Origin: an uncultured Eubacteriales bacterium
Lineage (GTDB): Bacteria > Bacillota > Clostridia > Oscillospirales > Acutalibacteraceae
NCBI GenBank assembly: GCA_934667845.1
Contig: CAKUMQ010000061.1
Coordinates: 1-14,807 of the forward strand
Length of the DNA: 14,807 nt
Direction of reading: 5' to 3'
Made by a program: the position numbers and the translations under genes. The notes under the pieces are model-generated. The model had not been told where the DNA came from, did not search any database, and saw only the letters and a list, made by a program, of their open reading frames with translations. Below, piece by piece: positions 7,087-13,352 of this stretch (positions within the stretch are counted from its first letter, which is position 1; the number at the start of each line of letters is the position of its first letter).

Positions 7087-8232
7087 ATGTCCGAAGTGAT
7101 TACAGCCGATAATATTTTCGGAAAGCAGGAAAATGTGGCAGAGCTGAAGCTGATCTCGATGCAGAGCGCCGCTTCTCTGGGAGAAAAGGTCAACGCCTAT
7201 TTGGTGAAATGGGCGAAAATGGGCGGTCTCGACGTGGATACGTTCCAGGTCGGCAACCAGTGCCCGCGTTTTTCCTCCGGCGACAGCAAGGGTCTGATCA
7301 CCGAAAGTATTCGCGGCGACGACCTGTTTATTCTTGTGGATGTCGGCAATTACAGCTGCACCTACAACTACTTCGGCAGCGAGAACCGGATGTCTCCGGA
7401 CGACCATTATCAGGATCTCAAGCGCATCATTCAGGCGGCGGGCGGCAAAGCCAGCCGCATCAGCGTCATCATGCCGCTGCTCTACGGCGGCCGCCAGCAC
7501 CGCCGCACTTACCGCGAGTCGCTCGACTGCGCGTTCATGCTGCAGGAGCTGCAGAGCATGGGGGTCAAAAACCTTGTGTCCTTTGACGCTCACGATCCGC
7601 GCGTGCAGAACGCCGTGCCGCTGATGGGCTTCGACAACGTGATGCCGTCGTATCAGGTGCTCAAGGCGCTGTTCAACAACATCCCGAACTTCCATCCCAC
7701 CCACGATAACTTTATGATCATCTCCCCCGACGAGGGCGCGATCGGGCGGAACATGTACTACGCCTCCTCGCTCGGTGTCGATCTCGGTATGTTCTACAAG
7801 CGCCGTGACTATTCCGTGATCGTCAACGGCCGCAACCCCATCGTCGCGCACGAATATCTCGGCAATTCGGTCGAGGGCAAGGATGTTTTCATCGCCGACG
7901 ACATCATCTCCTCCGGCGAATCCATGCTCGACATCGCCGAAGAACTGAAAAAGCGCCACGCCGGCAACATCTACTGCTACAGCACCTATCCCATCTTCAC
8001 AAACGGTCTGGACAGCTTCGACAAAGCCTATGCCGAGGGCATGATCTCCGGCGTATTCGGCACGAACCTCACCTATCAGTCGCCCGAGCTGCTCTCCCGC
8101 GAGTGGTATCACGAGGTGGACATGTCGAAGTATATCGCGTTTTACATTGCCGCGCTCAACCACAATATCTCCGTCACCCAGCTGCTCGACCCGCACAAGA
8201 AGATCCAACAGCTGCTCGACGCCCATCGCTGA
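7087..8232 (+). CDS. prs: Ribose-phosphate pyrophosphokinase (PRPP synthetase), extended divergent form
   Basis: The enzyme transfers pyrophosphate from ATP to ribose-5-phosphate, giving PRPP for nucleotide, His and Trp synthesis. At 381 residues it is longer than the usual roughly 315. Landmarks of the family remain: MPLLYGGRQHRR (129-140) in place of the standard PYxxYARQDR, FDAHD (166-170) in place of VDLHA, SPDEGAIGR (213-221), the catalytic-loop KRR (238-240), and the PRPP/ribose-phosphate loop VFIADDIISSGESM (267-280), which keeps the two acidic residues but departs from the usual DDMIDTGGT. ATG 7087 has a GGGAGA site seven bases upstream; ATG 7080 is out of frame. It is the only plus-strand gene, divergent from the deo operon and convergent with the carboxypeptidase gene, and ends at a strong terminator. 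Confidence 0.92.
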   Translation: MSEVITADNIFGKQENVAELKLISMQSAASLGEKVNAYLVKWAKMGGLDVDTFQVGNQCPRFSSGDSKGLITESIRGDDLFILVDVGNYSCTYNYFGSENRMSPDDHYQDLKRIIQAAGGKASRISVIMPLLYGGRQHRRTYRESLDCAFMLQELQSMGVKNLVSFDAHDPRVQNAVPLMGFDNVMPSYQVLKALFNNIPNFHPTHDNFMIISPDEGAIGRNMYYASSLGVDLGMFYKRRDYSVIVNGRNPIVAHEYLGNSVEGKDVFIADDIISSGESMLDIAEELKKRHAGNIYCYSTYPIFTNGLDSFDKAYAEGMISGVFGTNLTYQSPELLSREWYHEVDMSKYIAFYIAALNHNISVTQLLDPHKKIQQLLDAHR

Positions 8233-8245
8233 TCGTTCGGCATAC

Positions 8246-8289
8246 AAAAAAACGGCACCGCCGGGGAAATCCCCGGCAGTGCCGTTTTT
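8246..8289. terminator. Bidirectional intrinsic terminator between prs and the VanY-like gene
   Basis: A hairpin with arms 8253-8266 and 8271-8284 pairs 13 of 14 positions (one C/A mismatch) around the loop AAAT. Five T follow on the plus strand (8285-8289), and the run of A at 8246-8252 gives seven U on a minus-strand transcript. It therefore can stop both prs and the convergent minus-strand operon. Confidence 0.95.
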
Positions 8290-8300
8290 CTCTATCCGTG

Positions 8301-9254
8301 TTAGTTCGCCTGCTGCTCAAGATACTCCTCAAGCGTCAGGTCGTTTTTCATAATATACGACGCGACCTCCTTGCCGACATAGCGGTAATGCCACGGCTCA
8401 TAGGTATAGCCCGTGATACCCTCTTTGCCCTTGGGATATCGCAGAATGTAGCCGTAGTCGGCGCAGTGCGCGATCAGCCATTTATAGGCGTCCGTCTTGG
8501 AAAAGGATTCGGACAGGTGGTTGTAGGATTCGCCCAGAATGTCCGCCGCAAGGCCGGTGTTATGCTCACTCGTGCCCGGACGCGCCGTATCCTTCGCCAC
8601 CTCTTTTTCGGCTTCTTCACGGCTCATACCCTTGTTCATGTTGTTCTTGACCCGGTTGTTGAACAGATACGCCTGCTTTTCCACCGTGCGGTAGCCCGAG
8701 CAGATACGCAGGTTGTACTGTTTGCCGTCATTCAGCATCGCCTTGAGCGATTCATAGGCGCGCACATCCACCTTTTCGTTGCTGTTGCCGCGCAGACCGC
8801 CTTTGACTTCAATATTATCGTCAAACGAATCAGGCAGCGGATTCCAGGGGTTTGCCAACACCAGATTCCACGGCGCAGTCGACCGATCCTGCACAAAATG
8901 TCCCTCCACCGGCAGAGCCGTCGCCCACGTTCCGGTCTTTTGTGTCGTCCGCTTTGTCGTCTGCTTCGTTGTGTTCAGCACATAGGAGGTACCGAAGGTC
9001 GTTTTCACCGTCGTTGTCGGCGCAGTCGTTGTCACCACAGACGAGGCCGACGTGGACACCACAGCTTGTGTAGTGGTCACGGTATCGGAAGGCTCACTGC
9101 TTTCGGCAGGCGTTTTCGCGGTCAACAGCGTGATCGCGTGTGCCAGAAGTGCCGCGCCGCCGGCCACCATCGCCACAGCGAGAACCGAGACCACGGCGCG
9201 CTGGCGCGCCCGTGCGCTGCTCCTTTTTCTGCGGCGTCCGCTTGTTCTGCTCAT
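8301..9254 (-). CDS. Membrane-anchored D-alanyl-D-alanine carboxypeptidase, VanY/M15 family
   Basis: This 317-residue protein trims the terminal D-Ala from peptidoglycan stem peptides, acting outside the membrane. It has a very basic N-terminus (residues 7-19), one membrane segment (about 20-42), a Thr/Ser-rich, low-complexity linker (about 48-108) and a C-terminal M15 catalytic domain. Within it are SGYR (186-189), the zinc ligands in RPGTSEHNTGLAADI (H231 and D238), and EPWHY giving the catalytic E286 and third ligand H289. ATG 9254 lies three bases after the yfbR stop with GGAG eight bases upstream, so it is the last gene of the ACT-DUF711-yfbR operon and stops at the bidirectional terminator. 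No VanR/S, VanA or VanX genes are nearby, so a glycopeptide-resistance role is not indicated. Confidence 0.93.
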   Translation of the reverse strand: MSRTSGRRRKRSSARARQRAVVSVLAVAMVAGGAALLAHAITLLTAKTPAESSEPSDTVTTTQAVVSTSASSVVTTTAPTTTVKTTFGTSYVLNTTKQTTKRTTQKTGTWATALPVEGHFVQDRSTAPWNLVLANPWNPLPDSFDDNIEVKGGLRGNSNEKVDVRAYESLKAMLNDGKQYNLRICSGYRTVEKQAYLFNNRVKNNMNKGMSREEAEKEVAKDTARPGTSEHNTGLAADILGESYNHLSESFSKTDAYKWLIAHCADYGYILRYPKGKEGITGYTYEPWHYRYVGKEVASYIMKNDLTLEEYLEQQAN

Positions 9255-9257
9255 ACT

Positions 9258-9848
9258 TCATTCTCCTTTTTGACGTTGTTCATCCAGTGTGGCACGGTAG
9301 GCCGGCAGGCAGGTCTCCAAAAAGTACCCGACCACCGGGATCGGCAGCGCTCTCAGCGCCTCCTCCTGCGCCTGCCGCGCCGAAAGGAACTCGCGGTTGC
9401 CCTGCATAAGCTCCTCTTCGCATTTGATCAGTGCCGACAGCTTGTCCGCCGCCTTCATCAGCCGGTATTCCGGCGTGTCGGTATCGGGCATCAGCAGCGG
9501 GCGGTAATCCTCCCGCAGCTCCGGCGGAAGCATTTCCATCAGCTGCTGCGTCGCCGACTCCTCCAGGCAGCGGTATGCCTCCTGCATCTGCCCGGTCTTG
9601 TATTTGACGGGGGTCGGCAGGTCGCCGGTAAAGATTTCCGGCGCATCGTGATACAGCGCCAGCAGCACGCACTTTTCCGCATCGTAATCCGTGCCGAAAC
9701 GGGCGTTAGACAGCAGCGCCAGCCCGTGCGACAGCACCGCGACATCATAGGAGTGCTCGCAGATGTTTTCCGGCGACGTGTTGCGCATCAGCGCCCAGCG
9801 GCGAATCGTTTTCATGCGGGACAGCACCGCAAAAAAAGCGGAATCCAT
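9258..9848 (-). CDS. yfbR: 5'-deoxynucleotidase, YfbR-like HD-domain hydrolase
   Basis: This 196-residue protein aligns along its whole length with Escherichia coli YfbR, which dephosphorylates deoxyribonucleoside 5'-monophosphates and discriminates against ribonucleotides. The key residues are conserved at almost the same numbers: R17-W18 (RRWALMRN), H32 (EHS), H67-D68 (YHD), E71, D76 in TGDLPTPVKY, and D135 (KAADK). The metal-binding HD set is complete, so it should be active. ATG 9848 has a strong AAGGAGGG site. The gene follows the DUF711 gene by 28 bases and precedes the carboxypeptidase gene by three. Its deoxynucleoside products are the substrates of the deo operon 3 kb away. Strict dNMP specificity is inferred from the alignment. 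Confidence 0.9.
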   Translation of the reverse strand: MDSAFFAVLSRMKTIRRWALMRNTSPENICEHSYDVAVLSHGLALLSNARFGTDYDAEKCVLLALYHDAPEIFTGDLPTPVKYKTGQMQEAYRCLEESATQQLMEMLPPELREDYRPLLMPDTDTPEYRLMKAADKLSALIKCEEELMQGNREFLSARQAQEEALRALPIPVVGYFLETCLPAYRATLDEQRQKGE

Positions 9849-9876
9849 ACCTCTCCCTCCTTCGGCAATAGCGGTA

Positions 9877-11235
9877 TCAGTTTTTCAGGCTGTGCAGCGG
9901 GGCAGGGATGCGGCCGCCGCGGGCGACAAAGTCCGCCGCACTCTCCGGATGCACCGGCATGACCGGTGCACTGCCGAGTAGCCCGCCGAATTCCACGGTA
10001 TCCCCCACATGCTTGCCCGGGGCGGGGATCAGGCGCACCGCCGTCGTCTTGGTGTTGACCACGCCGATCGCCGCTTCGTCTGCGATAATGGCGGAGATCG
10101 TCTCCGCCGAGGTATCCCCCGGCACCGCGATCATATCCAGACCGACAGAGCAGACGCAGGTCATGGCTTCCAGCTTGGACAGCGTCAGCACACCCGATGA
10201 GGCGGCGGCGATCATGCCCTCGTCCTCCGACACGGGAATAAACGCGCCGGAAAGACCGCCCACATGGCTTGATGCCATCACGCCGCCCTTTTTCACGGCA
10301 TCGTTGAGCAGGGCAAGCGCCGCCGTCGTGCCGTGGGTGCCGCAAACCTCAAGCCCCATCTCCTCCAGAATACGCGCCACACTGTCGCCGACAGCGGGAG
10401 TCGGCGCCAAACTCAGATCCACCACGCCGAACGGCACGCCGAGCCGCGCCGACGCCTCCTGCGCCACGAGCTGACCCATGCGGGTCACGCGGAAAGCGGT
10501 CTTTTTGATCGTATCCGCCACCACGTCAAACGGCTGCCCCTTGACCTGCTTTAACGCATGGCACACCACGCCGGGACCGGACACGCCCACGTTGATGACC
10601 CGCTCCGGCTCGCCGACACCGTGGAACGCGCCCGCCATAAACGGGTTATCCTCGACGGCGTTGGCAAACACCACCAGCTTCGCGCAGCCGAAGCCGCCGC
10701 GGTCCGCAGTCTTTTCCGCCGTCTCCTTGATGATCCGCCCCATCAGCGCCACGGCATCCATGTTGATGCCCGCCTTGGTCGTAGCGACATTGACGCTGGC
10801 GCAGACAAGCGAGGTCTCGGCGAGCGCCTGCGGAATCGCGCGGATCAGGCGGCGGTCGCCTGACGTGAAGCCCTTATGCACCAAAGCGGAGAAGCCGCCG
10901 ATAAAATTCACCCCGCAGGCTGCCGCCGCACGGTCCAACGCATGGGCAAACGGGACGAAATCCTCGGTTTCGCAAGCCTCGGCGGCGATCGCCATCGGCG
11001 TGACGGCGATACGCTTGTTTACGATCGGGATCCCAAGCTCCCGCTCGATCGCCTCACCGGTCGGCACCAGCTTTTCCGCGCTTTTGGTGATCTTGTCATA
11101 GATCTTCTGCGCACAGATCTTCGGATCGGAATGAGCGCAGTCCCGCAGAGAGATGCCCATCGTGATCGTGCGGATATCCAGATGCTGATGATCGATCATG
11201 TCGATCGTCTGCATTATATCGGTATGAGTCAGCAT
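9877..11235 (-). CDS. PFL-like DUF711/UPF0210 family protein
   Basis: The 452-residue protein belongs to the widespread UPF0210 (DUF711) family, which has a pyruvate-formate-lyase-like fold by structural comparison but no established reaction. Family stretches visible are DIRTITMGISL near the N-terminus, the GGFSALVHKGF region (about 117-127), CASVNVATTKAGINMDAV (about 144-161), GVGEPERVINVGVSGPGVV (about 210-228) and GGRIPAP at the C-terminus. No signal peptide or membrane segment is seen. The start at 11235 has a GAGGTG ribosome site overlapping the stop of the upstream ACT gene, nine bases away. These two families are known to occur side by side in many bacteria, which suggests the ACT protein binds a small ligand and controls this protein. 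The function is not known. Confidence 0.93.
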   Translation of the reverse strand: MLTHTDIMQTIDMIDHQHLDIRTITMGISLRDCAHSDPKICAQKIYDKITKSAEKLVPTGEAIERELGIPIVNKRIAVTPMAIAAEACETEDFVPFAHALDRAAAACGVNFIGGFSALVHKGFTSGDRRLIRAIPQALAETSLVCASVNVATTKAGINMDAVALMGRIIKETAEKTADRGGFGCAKLVVFANAVEDNPFMAGAFHGVGEPERVINVGVSGPGVVCHALKQVKGQPFDVVADTIKKTAFRVTRMGQLVAQEASARLGVPFGVVDLSLAPTPAVGDSVARILEEMGLEVCGTHGTTAALALLNDAVKKGGVMASSHVGGLSGAFIPVSEDEGMIAAASSGVLTLSKLEAMTCVCSVGLDMIAVPGDTSAETISAIIADEAAIGVVNTKTTAVRLIPAPGKHVGDTVEFGGLLGSAPVMPVHPESAADFVARGGRIPAPLHSLKN

Positions 11236-11244
11236 AGCGGCACC

Positions 11245-11514
11245 TCAGATCCTGTGCATGGCATTGAAGATATCTTCGTTTTGGATACGGATAGACAGCC
11301 CGAGCCTTTCCCCCTCGTCGGAAAGCGCCTGCCGCACCTCGTCAAACGGCACGGTCGCCTCGGTGAGATCCGTGAGCATGGTCATGGTAAAAAACTCCTG
11401 CATCACGGTCTGGCTGATATCCACAATATTGACGCCCCGCGCCGCCAAAACGGCACAGACAGCGGCAATGATCCCCTTTTGATCGGGGCCGATCACGGTG
11501 ACAATAGCTCTCAT
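11245..11514 (-). CDS. ACT-domain protein, UPF0237 family
   Basis: The 89-residue product is a single ACT domain: MRAIVTVIGPDQKGIIAAV at the start carries the beta strand and the ligand-loop glycines, followed by NIVDISQTV and a second beta-alpha-beta unit ending ENDIF-like (EDIFNAMHRI). ACT domains bind amino acids or other small molecules as dimers. The frame is open to 11553, but ATG 11514 has GGAG nine bases upstream and gives the family length of 88-91. It is the first gene of a four-gene operon, 9 bases before the DUF711 gene. A promoter lies about 45 bases upstream of the start codon. The ligand cannot be told from sequence. Confidence 0.9.
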   Translation of the reverse strand: MRAIVTVIGPDQKGIIAAVCAVLAARGVNIVDISQTVMQEFFTMTMLTDLTEATVPFDEVRQALSDEGERLGLSIRIQNEDIFNAMHRI

Positions 11515-11556
11515 ACGGCAAAACTCCTCTTTTCGACAGTTCCGGCATTTCACTGT

Positions 11557-11585
11557 ATTGTATCACACTCCTCCGAAAAAGTAAA
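11557..11585 (-). promoter_or_regulatory. Promoter of the ACT-DUF711-yfbR-vanY operon
   Basis: On the minus strand the -10 box TACAAT (11562-11557) is 17 bases from the -35 box TTTACT (11585-11580). The -35 box lies in the U-rich tail of the preceding terminator hairpin, so the two elements are packed together. The start would be near 11550, leaving a leader of about 36 bases. Confidence 0.65.
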
Positions 11586-11611
11586 GAGCCATGCCGGAAA
11601 ACCGGCATGGC
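11575..11611 (-). terminator. Intrinsic terminator after the orphan gene
   Basis: A perfect 10-base-pair hairpin (arms 11611-11602 and 11597-11588, loop of four) is followed on the minus strand by a U-rich but interrupted tail, TCTTTACTTTTT. It closes the transcription unit of the 11666-12388 gene about 55 bases after its stop. A run of six A on the plus strand adjoins the stem, but no plus-strand gene leads into it. Confidence 0.75.
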
Positions 11612-11665
11612 AAAAAACATCGCCCGCTCTGTCAGGTCCAAAGCCGGGCAGATGCTTTTCGGCGT

Positions 11666-12388
11666 TCAAATTTTTCGCTCTATATACACGTCAAACTGCC
11701 GTCCGTTTCCGACACTGTCCTTCAAACAGCCGTCCGCGCCATACTCATAGACCGTGTATGTTTTCAGCAAACCGTTTTCCACACAGAAAATATACCGGTC
11801 ATGGCTGAAAATGGGCGTGCCTTTCTTTCCGAAAAAGCAATCATACCAGTCAACGATCATTTCCTCCTCTGTGTAGGTATATTCCTCCCGCCTGCATTCC
11901 GTGATTCTTCTTCTGATGACCGGATCGACCTGCACATACGCTGCGGTAAACTCTGCGTAGGTTTGTAATCTCCCCTTGTCATATAGTGCCTCGGAATATC
12001 CCTCTGCCACATTGTCCGCCTTATCGAAAGACAGGCCTATATCTGTCTGTCCCTCGTGAATAATGACCTCGCGGTTATAGGGAGACTCCGCATAGATCAA
12101 ACGGTCGTCCGCATCGAATCCATAGCGGAAATTCGGCTTGCTACGAGCCGTGATCCGCTTCAGCAGCTTCCCGCGCTTCACGCCGCCGACGACAATATCC
12201 GCGATTATGCTCGGGTGATAATACCCCTGCCGCAGGCAGTCACCGCCGGAGGAGCATTCCTCCCGAACGATCCTGTCCGCCGCTTCGCAAAGAAGCTTCC
12301 TGCGATGCTTCTGATACGCGGAGAGCTTTTCGGAGACTCTGCTCACCTCCGACATGAAAAACGGTATATCCCGGCAGGAATCCGACAT
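11666..12388 (-). CDS. Protein of unknown function, low-GC gene
   Basis: I do not recognise this 240-residue protein. It has no signal peptide or membrane segment. Residues about 15-45 form a charged, probably helical stretch (SEVSRVSEKLSAYQKHRRK). The rest looks rich in beta strands, with repeated aromatic pieces such as NFRYGFDADDRLIYAES, RYIFCVENGLLKTYTVYEY and RQFDVYIERKI that faintly recall YD-type repeats. I choose ATG 12388 because GGGGTGAT lies eight bases upstream; the frame is open to GTG 12433, with ATG codons at 12406 and 12394 as alternatives. GC is visibly lower (about 40-55% in sampled 60-base lines against about 65-73% in the deo genes). It stands alone, 67 bases after the phosphatase gene and before a terminator, which fits a recent acquisition. 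Confidence 0.75.
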   Translation of the reverse strand: MSDSCRDIPFFMSEVSRVSEKLSAYQKHRRKLLCEAADRIVREECSSGGDCLRQGYYHPSIIADIVVGGVKRGKLLKRITARSKPNFRYGFDADDRLIYAESPYNREVIIHEGQTDIGLSFDKADNVAEGYSEALYDKGRLQTYAEFTAAYVQVDPVIRRRITECRREEYTYTEEEMIVDWYDCFFGKKGTPIFSHDRYIFCVENGLLKTYTVYEYGADGCLKDSVGNGRQFDVYIERKI

Positions 12389-12455
12389 AAACATCACCCC
12401 ATCCATACAGGCAGGCCACGCCCGTCTCCGCACAGCTTACAGAATGACGGACACA

Positions 12456-12911
12456 TCACCCGCCGTATCCGCAGGCGGCAAGCAGCGCGCGGCAGCCCCG
12501 CTCAATGTCGCGGTAAGCCGTCTCAAAATCGCGGGTGTACCACGGATCTGCCACATCCCCGTCCTGCTCCGTCAGCGACAAAAGCCGCTGCACACTGTCC
12601 GGCAGCCGACCGAACCGGCGCATAAGCGCCCGCCGGTTCTTTTCCTCCATCACGAGGATGTAATCGAACCCGGCCAGATCCTCCGCCGTGATCTGCCGCG
12701 CGGTATGCGGCTGCACGGCGACTCCGTGCCGCCGCAGGATCTCCCTTGCGGCGGGATACATCCCGTTGCCCTCTTCCTCATCGCTCGTTCCCGCCGAATC
12801 CACCGCAAACTGTGCGGCGCAGCCCGCCTCTTTTATCATTTGGCGGAATATACACGCTGCCATCGGCGAGCGGCAGATATTGCCCAGACAGACAAACAGC
12901 ACCTTTGTCAC
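12456..12911 (-). CDS. Low-molecular-weight protein tyrosine phosphatase
   Basis: The 151-residue cytosolic phosphatase carries the P-loop CLGNICRS (C8 nucleophile, R14) directly after the first strand, and the general acid D122 in DPWYTRDFE. In Bacillota such enzymes remove phosphate from tyrosine or arginine of proteins, including kinases of the cell-envelope polysaccharide pathways. Here, residue 12 after the first GxN is isoleucine; in the arginine phosphatase YwlE a threonine occupies that place, so tyrosine specificity is more likely. The start is GTG 12911, seven bases after GGAGG and overlapping the comEA stop as GTGA, so its translation is probably coupled to comEA. The longer frame to 12953 is part of comEA. 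No tyrosine kinase or capsule gene is in view. Confidence 0.93.
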   Translation of the reverse strand: MTKVLFVCLGNICRSPMAACIFRQMIKEAGCAAQFAVDSAGTSDEEEGNGMYPAAREILRRHGVAVQPHTARQITAEDLAGFDYILVMEEKNRRALMRRFGRLPDSVQRLLSLTEQDGDVADPWYTRDFETAYRDIERGCRALLAACGYGG

Positions 12912-13252
12912 GACGTCTCCTCCCATTCTCCCACATACATATACCGGCTCCACGCCCGCAGTCGCGCTTCGCCGATCCCGTTGACCCGCATCAGTTCTTC
13001 GAGCGAGTCAAACCCGTGATGGCGTTCGCGGTAGTCGATGATGCGCGCCGCCATCACCGGCCCGATCCCGGGCAGCGCCATCAGTTCTTCGGCGGTGGCG
13101 GTATTCAGGCACACCTCGCCGCCGCCCGTCACACCGGACACCGCCGGCATGGGCGCGTCGCCGGACCACGCCGGTGCTTCCATGACCGCAAAGGCGCAGA
13201 CTGCGAGGATCAGCCCCGCGCAGAGCATGCCGATCAGGCGATTTACAGCCAC
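12908..13252 (-). CDS. ComEA-like helix-hairpin-helix protein
   Basis: The 114-residue product has one N-terminal membrane or signal segment (about residues 6-24), a short Gly/Pro/Ala-rich linker (25-46), and a tandem helix-hairpin-helix domain with LNTATAEELMALPGIG (49-64) and a second hairpin VNGIGEARL (90-98). This is the build of ComEA, which binds incoming double-stranded DNA at the cell surface during natural transformation. It is shorter than Bacillus ComEA (about 205) because it lacks the extra domain between membrane anchor and DNA-binding part. GTG 13252 is chosen since AGGAGG lies seven bases before it; GTG 13273 is open too. comEB and comEC are not beside it. Its stop overlaps the phosphatase start. 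Confidence 0.88.
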   Translation of the reverse strand: MAVNRLIGMLCAGLILAVCAFAVMEAPAWSGDAPMPAVSGVTGGGEVCLNTATAEELMALPGIGPVMAARIIDYRERHHGFDSLEELMRVNGIGEARLRAWSRYMYVGEWEETS

Positions 13253-13259
13253 AATCACG

Positions 13260-13267
13260 CCTCCTCC
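13260..13267 (-). promoter_or_regulatory. Ribosome binding site deciding the comEA start
   Basis: GGAGGAGG on the minus strand lies seven bases upstream of GTG 13252 and inside the longer frame that begins at GTG 13273. This points to 13252 as the true start. Confidence 0.65.
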
Positions 13268-13284
13268 GTTCACTCACACCAAAC

Positions 13285-13317
13285 GGCAAAATTCCCCGAC
13301 GGGGGAGCGCTTTTGCC
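13285..13317 (-). terminator. Candidate terminator after the M23 peptidase gene
   Basis: On the minus strand AAAAGCGC leads into TCCCC, a CGTC loop, GGGGA and then ATTTT. An outer GGCAAAA/TTTTGCC pairing (7 bp) encloses the inner five-pair stem. The A-run before and U-run after the stem are typical of intrinsic terminators, but the inner stem is short. It lies between the M23 stop and the comEA start with no room for a promoter after it, so it may be leaky or attenuating. Confidence 0.5.
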
Positions 13318-13352
13318 ATACCCGCCGGGGATCCTTCGCCATCCTCGCAGCC

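Noticed and set aside
8301..9254. Glycopeptide-resistance gene vanY
   Set aside because: Only the M15 carboxypeptidase family is supported; no vanR, vanS, vanH, vanA or vanX lies near, and such enzymes are common wall-maintenance proteins.
8103..9962. A plus-strand open frame of 619 codons across the terminator, VanY-like gene and yfbR
   Set aside because: It overlaps the end of prs in another frame, passes through a strong terminator hairpin, and has low-complexity Arg/His-rich sequence with no recognisable family.
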